Shown: piece after piece, positions 1-6,311 of the stretch
Numbering within the stretch: position 1 is the stretch's first letter
Layout: every line of letters begins with the position of its first letter
Notes under the pieces: generated by a model
Told to the model about the DNA's origin: nothing
Seen by the model: only the letters and a program-made list of their open reading frames with translations
Database searches by the model: none
Program-made: the position numbers and the translations under genes
From: an uncultured bacterium
GTDB lineage: Bacteria; Patescibacteriota; Saccharimonadia; Saccharimonadales; Saccharimonadaceae
Reading direction: 5' to 3'
NCBI GenBank assembly: GCA_938036745.1
Contig: CALHWG010000034.1
Span: forward strand, 1 to 7,012
Length of the DNA stretch: 7,012 bases

Positions 1-390
1 AGTACTCATCAGAGGTCCCGGCATAAAAGCTGCAACCGAAGAAACATTCAAAATTTCCCCATTTCCATCTTCCAGCATATCTTTTAAAAATAACCTTGTC
101 AATTCTACAACTGCCTTTATATTCAAATTTATCATCGCATCATTTTTTTTCATCATTTCCTCATCAAATTCAGAAAACTTGCCATAAATCTCAATTCCAG
201 CATTATTCACGAGCATATCTATTTTTAAATTATTGGATTTCACTTGATTATAAAGTCTTTCAGCTGAATTTTCCAGCGATAAGTCATTTTCAATTAAAGT
301 CACTTTAACACTTTTAGAAATTTCCTCAAAAATTTCTTTTTTCAAAATTTCCAATTTATCTTTATTTCGTGCCACAACAACCAAATTATA
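1..390 (-). CDS. Short-chain dehydrogenase/reductase (SDR) fragment, both ends missing, fused in frame to PgcA
   Basis: The minus-strand frame from about 390 down to 1 reads as the central part of a classical SDR, an NAD(P)-dependent oxidoreductase with a Rossmann fold. Visible landmarks are the end of beta-2 with VVVARN (367-381), the acidic ENDLS stretch after the next strand (about 274-288), the structural motif LVNNAG (196-213), and the serine-bearing strand NVSSVAAF (25-48), which supplies the catalytic Ser. The catalytic YxxxK would lie just beyond the left edge. The N-terminal TGxxxGIG cofactor loop is absent: the reading frame upstream is PgcA, not an SDR start. No start codon or ribosome site of its own is seen at the junction. 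As it stands the protein cannot bind cofactor normally. The substrate cannot be told. The style of sequence (many Lys, Glu, Asn, Ile; 'LVVVARNKDKL') resembles SDRs of low-GC bacteria such as Fusobacteria, but that is only an impression. The SDR identity is firm; whether it belongs next to PgcA is doubtful. Confidence 0.75.
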
Positions 391-1775
391 TCCATTTTCA
401 GCATAAATTTCATCAAGCCTCTCACCCAAAGTTTGATTTTTAAGCTTTAATTCTGATGCAAGCTCGGCTATCATCAATCCAATTGTTGCAGCATCTTTAT
501 CTCTAGTCTGCGAACCAATAAGACCGCCAAGGCTTTCTTCAAATCCAGCAATAAATTTCTCTCCAAGCGCTTCTTTTTGTGATATTTTTTTACCAATAAA
601 TTTGAACCCAACCAGCAAATCATCATAAATTTTTACACCATATTTTTTAGCTAAAATATTTAACATATCCGTAGTCACAAAACTTTTGCAAATAAATTCA
701 CGTTTTCCAAAATAAAGTTCAGCATATTTATTTTGATCCTTTTGTTTCTTTGAAAGAATATAATCAGCCACCAAAATTGCAGTTTGATTACCCGAGAAAC
801 TTCGAACCTCTCCATTTTTTTCAAGACTCATTACGCAAATTCGGTCAGCATCTGGGTCGGTTGTTAGAGCAATATCTGCTTGTTCTTTTCTTAATTTTAA
901 AATCGCCATTCTATTTGCAGAAAGATTTTCCGGATTTGGCTTTCTATCTTGAAGTGTTGAAAAATTACCATCAAAATTCATCTGCTCATCAACAAGAACA
1001 ATATCTTCGAAACCCGCAAACTGAAGAGTTTTCAATAAATTCGTCGTTCCAGTTCCGTGAATCGGTGAAAAAATAATTTTTGCATTTCTGTTTTTCGATA
1101 AAGATAATTTTGCATTGGCCTTGATATAAAAATAGTCATTCTCTTCACCCAAAATTTCAATTTTACCGTTTTTTACAAATTCATCAAAATCACCAGTTTT
1201 AAATTCTTCGATATTTTTAGCTATTTTCATTAATTTTTTATCGTGTAGAGCTGAAATTTGTGCGCCATCATTCCAATAGATCTTAATTCCATTATCTTCT
1301 GGTGGATTATGACTAGCTGAAATCACAATTCCTGCCGAAGTTTTAAGATTTCGAACTGTAAAAGATAATTCTGGAGTCGAGCGCGGAGTATCGAAATAAA
1401 AAACTTCGATATTATTTGCGGCTAAAATTTCAGCACATTTTTTCGAAAGATCACAAGAGGAATTTCGAACATCCCAAGCAATTGCAACACTTGGTGAATT
1501 AATATTAAATAATTTGCGAGAGCCTGTACACTTTCTGAGATCGTGACTAAATTAATATGATTAGGGCCAGCACCGACTTTCCCGCGTCGCCCAGCAGTGC
1601 CAAATTCCAAAATTTTAAAAAATGAATCCTCGAGCTCATCCCAATCTTCATTTTTTATTAAATTCAAAATTTGCGCTTTAAATTCATGATATTTTTCATC
1701 CAAAAGCCACTTTTGTAAATTTTCGAAAGCTAACTTTGATAAATTAGACTTGGCTTTTATTAATTCTTCGCTCAT
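388..1775 (-). pseudogene. pgcA: PgcA-type phosphoglucomutase/phosphomannomutase, frameshifted and lacking its C-terminal domain
   Basis: Alpha-D-phosphohexomutase, which interconverts hexose 1- and 6-phosphates through a phosphoserine enzyme and feeds cell-wall and glycan precursors. The start at 1775 has GGAG nine bases upstream. Residues 56-65 are LEFGTAGRRG, the family's N-terminal substrate loop. After a change of frame at about 1502-1510 the protein continues with AIAWDVRN, the phosphoserine loop SASHNPP (1300-1320; catalytic Ser at 1312-1314), SPIHGTGT of domain 2, the Mg-binding loop DPDADR (841-858), and the domain 3 motifs GFKFIG, GFEESLGG and RDKDA. It ends at LDEIYAENGY (388-417). 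In Bacillus PgcA-like enzymes (about 580 residues) a further 130 or so residues follow, with the phosphate-binding RPSGTEPK loop of domain 4. Here an SDR fragment replaces them. With both a frameshift and the loss of domain 4, the sequence as given does not encode a working mutase. A sequencing or assembly fault could explain both. The family call is secure; calling it a pseudogene rather than an artefact is not. Confidence 0.85.
1502..1510 (-). other. Apparent single-base frameshift inside the phosphohexomutase gene
   Basis: The frame starting at 1775 gives good family sequence up to ALANYL (ending near 1506), then turns into unrelated residues and stops at 1422. The neighbouring minus-strand frame gives NSPSVAIAWDVRN from 1500 onward, again clear family sequence. 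Restoring one base (for instance one more A in the T/A run at about 1505-1508) joins both parts without a gap. No X-XXY-YYZ slippery heptamer is present in the original frame, so programmed frameshifting is unlikely. Confidence 0.8.
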
Positions 1776-1784
1776 TTAATCCAG

Positions 1785-1788
1785 CTCC
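1785..1788 (-). promoter_or_regulatory. Shine-Dalgarno sequence of the phosphohexomutase gene
   Basis: AAAAGGAG reads toward the gene on the minus strand, with its GGAG core nine bases before the ATG at 1775. It supports this ATG as the true start. Confidence 0.7.
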
Positions 1789-1798
1789 TTTTATATCT

Positions 1799-1827
1799 AT
1801 TTTATCACTATATCTCAATAAAATCAA
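1799..1827 (-). promoter_or_regulatory. Sigma-70-type promoter for the phosphohexomutase gene
   Basis: On the minus strand, TTGATT (1827-1822) is followed after exactly 17 bases by TAAAAT (1804-1799), and TGA directly before the -10 box makes it an extended -10. The predicted transcript start is near 1792, leaving a leader of about 17 bases that contains the ribosome site. The -35 box lies almost back to back with that of the divergent gene to the right. Confidence 0.65.
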
Positions 1828-1832
1828 AGCGC

Positions 1833-1861
1833 TTGCGTTTTTAGAATATTTATGTTAAACT
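1833..1861 (+). promoter_or_regulatory. Sigma-70-type extended -10 promoter giving a leaderless transcript
   Basis: TTGCGT (1833-1838), 17-base spacer, then TAAACT (1856-1861), preceded by TGT to form an extended -10. Only seven bases separate the -10 box from the ATG at 1869, so transcription should begin at or one base before the start codon. No Shine-Dalgarno sequence is present. The palindrome AAGCGCTT (1827-1834) overlaps the inner edges of this -35 and that of the divergent promoter. Confidence 0.55.
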
Positions 1862-1868
1862 AATTCCG

Positions 1869-2153
1869 ATGAATAAAATTCTAAAAAAATCTGCAAAAAA
1901 ACTAGCCGATGACAATGCGCGCGGAGCTCAAATTGGTTTGCTTGAAGAAGTTTTTAACGATATTTATCCAAGTCGCTGGGCTATTTATAAAGTTAATTTC
2001 TTTCGCGGAATAGCTTTTGGATTTGGTAGTGCTATTGGTGCAACAGTTCTAATCTTCTTACTAATTTGGATTCTTAACTTTTTTGTTAACATTCCGGGCG
2101 GAATTGGTGACTTTATCCAATCTATTATAAATGCGATGCAAAATCGGCGATAA
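1869..2153 (+). CDS. DUF5665-like small membrane protein
   Basis: A 94-residue protein of unknown function. Residues 1-18 are basic (KKSAKKL) and followed by a likely helix to about residue 32. Then comes W/Y-xx-N-FFRG at 37-47 and one strong membrane segment at about 46-72. The segment begins with a glycine-rich stretch (GIAFGFGSAIGATV, GxxxG-like spacing) that favours helix packing. A short amphipathic tail ends in NRR. The 'N-F-RG-x-x-x-GFG-x-x-x-G' pattern before the hydrophobic run is what I associate with the DUF5665 family of small bacterial membrane proteins; this is recalled pattern matching, not a search. Transcription appears to start at or beside the ATG, so the mRNA should be leaderless. 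The gene stands alone: it diverges from the phosphohexomutase gene and converges on the penicillin-binding protein. It is probably a real, expressed inner-membrane protein, possibly oligomeric, but no role can be assigned. Confidence 0.75.
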   Translation: MNKILKKSAKKLADDNARGAQIGLLEEVFNDIYPSRWAIYKVNFFRGIAFGFGSAIGATVLIFLLIWILNFFVNIPGGIGDFIQSIINAMQNRR

Positions 2154-2155
2154 TA

Positions 2156-2181
2156 AAAACTACCCCATCAGGAGTAATTTT
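2156..2181. terminator. Imperfect bidirectional terminator between convergent genes
   Basis: The 32-base gap between the two stop codons holds an inverted repeat. AAAACTACCCC (2156-2166) pairs with GGAGTAATTTT (2171-2181) around a four-base loop, with nine of eleven positions matching. A T-rich run follows on the plus side and an A-run precedes it, so it could end transcription both ways. It is weaker than the hairpin at 6276-6305. Confidence 0.45.
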
Positions 2182-2185
2182 ATTT

Positions 2186-4936
2186 TTAGCTTGAAGAACC
2201 CGTTGTATTTTCCGTACTTATCGAGGAGGGGCCTGTATAACTTTTGGAAACTTTATATCCACCAGAGTCGGTAACTTCAACCGTAATATTTTGACCAGAT
2301 TTATTAAACGTATAATCTGTTGAGAGTGTGTTTCCAGTTGGAAGAGCAGTACTAATTGTTGCACCATCAACCTTAACTACGACCGAAGTTATATCGAAAT
2401 TCCCCTTTGCAATATTTATATTTATTCGGTAAGTATTTGAATTTGCATGCCTTGAGTATGAAACACTCGAGATAGATGGTTGTGAGTCTGAACAGTTATG
2501 AATATCGTCTTCTTCATTCACATTATAACCTTCTGGCGCAGTTATTGTTTTCTTTTTAGAAACTGGGTCGGTTGTTTCGAAAACAGTTAGTTTAACTCGA
2601 GTAGATTCCGGTGTACATTTAGTTGCTTTCTTTTTCGAAATACTATCGAACTCAATTTCTCTTGATACTGAACCGGTTTTATTTTTATCCCACCAAGATG
2701 GGCAAATATCATTCTTGCCATTTATTGTACAATTTCGAATTCCAGATGGTCTTTCAATTTTATCACCAGATTTCCATTTACCATTAGAAGCATAAACTTG
2801 ATAGTGAACATCACGCATATATTCATTAATCACTCTACGCACAGGGCTATTGTCAGGAGAACGTAAAGCCCGACCGTCATGGTTTCCGCTCCATACGCCT
2901 GTTGCAACTACAGGAGAATAACTCATCATCCAAGAGTCCTTGGCAGCACCTTTTCCGTTATCTGTTGTTCCGGTTTTCGAAGCTGTCCAAACCCCAGGAA
3001 CCGTAAAACCATAACTTCGACTTTGACCACCAAATGTAGTTGTTCGAGCACTTGGATCAGCAAGAATATCGGTCAATTCATATGCGGCCTGTGAATCAAT
3101 CACCTGTTTTGATTCATCTTTCCACTCAAAAATCTTTTGATTTGATGAATTTTTAACTTCAGTAAAATATGTTAATTCTTTGTAGACACCACCTCGCGCA
3201 ATAGATGCAAAAGCATTTGTGTGCTCATCCTGGTGAACCGAACATCCACCACCAATTGCTGCAGAAAGACCAGCATTACTATTTTTACAATAAGATTTAT
3301 CGCCAAGCTGTTGCGCAATACTCAAACCTTCATCAACACCAACAATACTCAACGCCTTAACTGCTGCGATATTCAAAGAATTTCCAAGGCTAAACCTAAT
3401 TGGTACACTACCGTAAAATTGTTTCGAAGCATTCCTTAGCTGACAAGCCCCATATGTTCCATTACAATATTGCGAATCGATATTTTCGTCCTTCAAAATT
3501 GTTCCTGGTGTATAAACGGTATCCTTCTTGTTAAACAAAGCCGCATAATCGACAATAGGTTTAATACTTGAACCTGGGTCAAGAGATGAAGTTGAAGCAT
3601 TGGTTTGACCATAGCCAGCTTTATTATAATCAACCGATCCAACTTGAGCAATAACTTTCCCAGTTACAACATCAACAGACGTCATAGCAATATTATCAGC
3701 GCCACTAACATACAAAGTTTTAGCACCAGCATTAACGGCATTTTCAGCAATAGACTGAGCCTTTAAATCAACCGTGGTTTTAACAGTTAGACCACCAGCA
3801 CCAACAACCTTAACGCCAAGTTTTTCTTCAAGTTTCTTTTTAACCTCTTGAACAAAATGTGGTGCCTTAATATTTGTATATTGATCTTTTTCTGGCTTAA
3901 TTGTTGCAAGAATATCGAATTCTTTAGCCTCCTTAGCCTCTTTTTCAGTAACAAATCCACAAGAAACCATATCGTTCAAAACTTTATGCTGACGCTCAAT
4001 CAAGCTCTTATTATAGCTTACATTATATGGATTATAAACTGCTGGATTATTAGGGATAGAAGCTAATAATGCAGCCTCAGCCAAAGTTAGATCTTTCGAG
4101 CTTTTGCCAAAATAAGTTCGTGCACCAGATTCAACTCCGTTTCGGCGGCCACCATATGGAGATTCATTCAAATATAGTGAAAGAATTTGATCTTTATTAT
4201 ACATTTGTTCAACTTGAACCGCAAGAATCATCTCTTTAATTTTTCGTGGAATTCCGCTAAGTCCACGATCGCTAGATTCATTAGAGAAATAAACTTGTTT
4301 AATAAGCTGTTGCGTCAAAGTTGAGCCACCCTGAGTTGCTCCACCTCTAAAGTTATTTACAAAAGCACGAATAATCGCAGTCAGATCAACACCCTTGTGC
4401 TTGTAAAAATCTCGATCTTCAATAGCAACAGTTGCTTTTTTAACATAGTCTGAAATCTCAGAATTATCAACAACTAGCTTATAATCGCCAGAACCCTTAT
4501 CCTCCCACAAAAGCTCACCATTTCTATCATAGTATTTCGAAACTGTAGTCTGAACTCTCTTAGCTAATTCTTCTGGCTTGATTTGATTTAAATCTTTCGA
4601 AACGTAGGCAAAAGCCGCCGCGATTCCGACCACAGCAATAACAATAAACACTGCGGAAATTTTTAAAGCCATAAATAAACCGCGTTTGCTAAACCAATAC
4701 TTTAAAACTCGCTTTGGATGAAGACGATAAAAAAATCTCTTCACTGGGTCTTTTGGCAGACTCGCAAGATACTCTGCTCGCTCACGAGCTTTCGAATCCT
4801 TCTTTTCTTTCCTTCGATGAGCCAAATTTGTATATAAACTTAGGTTATTCTGTTTTTTTAGTGAACTCACTTTTTTTGAAGCAGTTCGTTTTTCAACAGA
4901 TTTCCCATCTTTATTGAGCATTCTTCTTCTATCCAT
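2186..4936 (-). CDS. Bifunctional class A penicillin-binding protein (glycosyltransferase 51 + transpeptidase)
   Basis: Membrane-anchored peptidoglycan synthase that polymerises lipid II and cross-links the glycan strands outside the membrane. It is 916 residues from the ATG at 4936. The longer frame from TTG at 4975 is rejected because that TTG is the promoter -35 box. Residues 1-86 form a cytoplasmic tail with about one third Lys/Arg; the membrane helix spans about 87-111. The GT51 domain has EDRDFYKHKG (catalytic Glu173), GGSTLTQQ (203-210), RKIKE (231-235), YLNESPYG (255-262) and AEAALLASIPNNP. The transpeptidase domain has SSIK (catalytic Ser456, Lys459), SLN (Ser520, Asn522) and KTGT (654-657). 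After about 740 comes a Cys/Lys-rich linker, then a beta-sandwich-like segment (about 820-900) and a Ser/Thr-rich tail, perhaps a BiPBP_C or Ig-like wall-binding module. The eight cysteines of the transpeptidase domain and linker fall in close pairs, suggesting disulfides. All catalytic motifs are intact, so it should be active and beta-lactam sensitive. It corresponds to PBP1a/PonA; no exact symbol is claimed. Confidence 0.96.
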   Translation of the reverse strand: MDRRRMLNKDGKSVEKRTASKKVSSLKKQNNLSLYTNLAHRRKEKKDSKARERAEYLASLPKDPVKRFFYRLHPKRVLKYWFSKRGLFMALKISAVFIVIAVVGIAAAFAYVSKDLNQIKPEELAKRVQTTVSKYYDRNGELLWEDKGSGDYKLVVDNSEISDYVKKATVAIEDRDFYKHKGVDLTAIIRAFVNNFRGGATQGGSTLTQQLIKQVYFSNESSDRGLSGIPRKIKEMILAVQVEQMYNKDQILSLYLNESPYGGRRNGVESGARTYFGKSSKDLTLAEAALLASIPNNPAVYNPYNVSYNKSLIERQHKVLNDMVSCGFVTEKEAKEAKEFDILATIKPEKDQYTNIKAPHFVQEVKKKLEEKLGVKVVGAGGLTVKTTVDLKAQSIAENAVNAGAKTLYVSGADNIAMTSVDVVTGKVIAQVGSVDYNKAGYGQTNASTSSLDPGSSIKPIVDYAALFNKKDTVYTPGTILKDENIDSQYCNGTYGACQLRNASKQFYGSVPIRFSLGNSLNIAAVKALSIVGVDEGLSIAQQLGDKSYCKNSNAGLSAAIGGGCSVHQDEHTNAFASIARGGVYKELTYFTEVKNSSNQKIFEWKDESKQVIDSQAAYELTDILADPSARTTTFGGQSRSYGFTVPGVWTASKTGTTDNGKGAAKDSWMMSYSPVVATGVWSGNHDGRALRSPDNSPVRRVINEYMRDVHYQVYASNGKWKSGDKIERPSGIRNCTINGKNDICPSWWDKNKTGSVSREIEFDSISKKKATKCTPESTRVKLTVFETTDPVSKKKTITAPEGYNVNEEDDIHNCSDSQPSISSVSYSRHANSNTYRININIAKGNFDITSVVVKVDGATISTALPTGNTLSTDYTFNKSGQNITVEVTDSGGYKVSKSYTGPSSISTENTTGSSS

Positions 4937-4946
4937 ATTACACTCA

Positions 4947-4975
4947 ATTATACCGCAATTGCTTATGGTTTTCAA
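4947..4975 (-). promoter_or_regulatory. Near-consensus sigma-70-type promoter of the penicillin-binding protein gene
   Basis: On the minus strand, TTGAAA (4975-4970), exactly 17 bases, then a perfect TATAAT (4952-4947). Ten bases lie between the -10 box and the ATG at 4936, so the transcript should start about three or four bases before it, making the mRNA nearly leaderless. No Shine-Dalgarno sequence precedes that ATG. Confidence 0.75.
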
Positions 4976-4997
4976 GATTTTTTGATTTTTATAATAC

Positions 4998-5026
4998 TGG
5001 AAAAAAAGCTTTTTTTGTGTTAATAT
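4998..5026 (+). promoter_or_regulatory. Candidate promoter of tyrS
   Basis: TGGAAA (4998-5003), 17 bases, then TAATAT (5021-5026) preceded by TGT as an extended -10. It predicts a start near 5033 and a leader of about 27 bases that keeps the ribosome site. A perfect TATAAT at 5041-5046 is the rival, but it would start transcription at about 5053, inside the Shine-Dalgarno sequence. No T-box-like leader fits in this short space. Confidence 0.5.
5001..5016. repeat. Perfect 16-base palindrome A7-GC-T7 in the divergent promoter region
   Basis: Seven A, GC, seven T form an exact inverted repeat without a loop, lying between the proposed -35 and -10 boxes of tyrS and about 25 bases behind the penicillin-binding-protein promoter. 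A-tracts bend DNA, so a structural or regulator-binding role is possible. Chance is also plausible in such AT-rich sequence. Confidence 0.5.
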
Positions 5027-5050
5027 AGTTAATAATAAAATATAATAACG

Positions 5051-5054
5051 GGAG
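5051..5054 (+). promoter_or_regulatory. Shine-Dalgarno sequence of tyrS
   Basis: GGAG within GGGAGAG, five bases before the ATG at 5060. It marks this ATG as the start and contrasts with the two nearby genes that lack such a site. Confidence 0.7.
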
Positions 5055-5059
5055 AGTAA

Positions 5060-6268
5060 ATGAAGTTATCAGAAGAGCTAAAATGGCGTGGTTTCTGGAA
5101 TCAAACCACTTTTCAAGATTCAAAAGTTTTAGATGGTGAAAAGCGAACTATCTATCTTGGTGCCGACCCTTCCGCTGACAGCCTTCATATTGGCCATTTA
5201 AGTGTTTATATGATGGTTAGGCGATTTCTTGATCATGGTCATAAGGTAGTTCTTCTAATTGGTGGTGGTACTGGAATGATTGGTGATATGCGCGATACTG
5301 AAGAGCGCCAACTCCTCTCGCCTGAAATAGTAGCTAAAAATACCGAGGCTCTCAAATCTCAAGTTTCGAAACTTTTTGCTGGGCAAGATTTTGAAGTCGT
5401 AAATAATGCGGATTGGCTTTCGAAAATAGAGTTAATACCTTTTTTACGTAATATTGGTAAAAACTTTAATATGACAGAACTAATAAGCCGAGATTTTTTC
5501 AAAAGTAGAATAAATAATGGTAGCGGATTAAGTTTTGCGGAATTTACATACACTCTTCTCCAAGGTTATGATTTTTGGTATTTATACAAAAATAACGGTG
5601 TTTCACTTCAAATCGGAGGAAGCGATCAGTGGGGAAATTTACTTTCCGGTGTAAATTTAATTCGAAAGAAAGAAGGCTCTGAAGTTTTTGCAATGACAGC
5701 ACCACTCCTTATTAATCGTTCAACTGGCCGAAAATTCGGCAAGTCAGAAGGTGGGGCTTTATGGCTTGACGCTTCAAAAACATCACCATTCAAAATGTAT
5801 CAATTCCTCCTTAACTCAGATGATCAAAGTGTTTTCGAATACTTAAAAATTCTAACAACACTTTCGAAAGAAGAAATTGAAACAATCGAAAAAAATCATC
5901 AAGAGAATCAGCACTTGCGAATTGCTCAAAAAGCATTGGCAAAAAATGTTGTAGAAAATGTTCATGGCGAAGAAGTTGCAAAAAATGTAATTTCTGCGAC
6001 AGAGGTCCTCTTTGGCGGAAAAGCTTTCCAAAATATAACTAAAGCTGAAATCGAAGTATTAAAATATGAAATTCCTGTGGCTCCAAAAGATAAAACTGTT
6101 AGCGAAATATTGATCGAAACGAATTTTGTTAAAAGCAAAGGTGAGGCCAAAAGGTTAATTTCAGCAAATTCAATTTCATTTAACAGCAATAAACTCCAAG
6201 AGGATATTCAAATAACTGAAAAAGGTCTACTTAAAAAAGGTAAAAATAGTTTTATACTAATTGATTAA
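5060..6268 (+). CDS. tyrS: Tyrosyl-tRNA synthetase
   Basis: Class I aminoacyl-tRNA synthetase that charges tRNA-Tyr with tyrosine using ATP in the cytoplasm; essential. The 402-residue length is normal for bacterial TyrS (about 400-430). The N-terminus EELKWRGFWNQTT is typical. The Rossmann catalytic domain carries Tyr32 and Asp36 in YLGADPSADSLHIGH, with the HIGH signature at 43-46. The tyrosine-pocket residues Tyr164, Gln168 and Asp171 lie in YTLLQGYDF, followed by QIGGSDQWGN (184-193). The second signature is KFGKS (225-229), the TyrS-type form of KMSKS. An alpha-helical anticodon-binding region follows, and the C-terminal S4-like RNA-binding domain (about 345-402) includes KSKGEAKRLI and ends FILID. 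All substrate residues are present and nothing is truncated. It is transcribed alone, divergent from the penicillin-binding protein gene, and ends just before a strong hairpin terminator. Confidence 0.98.
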   Translation: MKLSEELKWRGFWNQTTFQDSKVLDGEKRTIYLGADPSADSLHIGHLSVYMMVRRFLDHGHKVVLLIGGGTGMIGDMRDTEERQLLSPEIVAKNTEALKSQVSKLFAGQDFEVVNNADWLSKIELIPFLRNIGKNFNMTELISRDFFKSRINNGSGLSFAEFTYTLLQGYDFWYLYKNNGVSLQIGGSDQWGNLLSGVNLIRKKEGSEVFAMTAPLLINRSTGRKFGKSEGGALWLDASKTSPFKMYQFLLNSDDQSVFEYLKILTTLSKEEIETIEKNHQENQHLRIAQKALAKNVVENVHGEEVAKNVISATEVLFGGKAFQNITKAEIEVLKYEIPVAPKDKTVSEILIETNFVKSKGEAKRLISANSISFNSNKLQEDIQITEKGLLKKGKNSFILID

Positions 6269-6275
6269 TAAAATA

Positions 6276-6305
6276 AAAATCGCTCAAATTTGATTGAGCG
6301 ATTTT
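6276..6305. terminator. Strong bidirectional intrinsic terminator
   Basis: A perfect 12-base stem, AAAATCGCTCAA (6276-6287) with TTGAGCGATTTT (6294-6305), around a six-base loop. It sits seven bases after the tyrS stop and six bases beyond the stop of the convergent gene. The A-run on one side and T-run on the other allow termination from both directions. Confidence 0.9.
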
Positions 6306-6311
6306 CTATAA

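Noticed and set aside
96..1076. Plus-strand open frames of about 70 and 108 codons across the left part of the window
   Set aside because: They lie opposite clear phosphohexomutase and SDR coding sequence, have no ribosome site, and their translations show only antisense-type composition.
1495..1515. Programmed ribosomal frameshifting in the phosphohexomutase gene
   Set aside because: No slippery heptamer occurs in the original frame, no hairpin follows, and the enzyme family is not known for recoding.
1..1775. A genuine bifunctional phosphohexomutase-dehydrogenase enzyme
   Set aside because: Both partners are cut inside their folds, with domain 4 and the TGxxxGIG loop missing, rather than joined at domain borders.
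2879..4917. Four plus-strand open frames of 67-72 codons inside the penicillin-binding protein gene
   Set aside because: The minus strand encodes continuous, motif-rich protein throughout; these are antisense shadows.
4937..5059. T-box or other riboswitch ahead of tyrS
   Set aside because: The predicted leader is only about 27 bases and holds no stem-loop series or T-box sequence.
5359..6189. Two minus-strand open frames inside tyrS
   Set aside because: tyrS is intact and complete on the plus strand; the reverse frames lack ribosome sites and recognisable domains.
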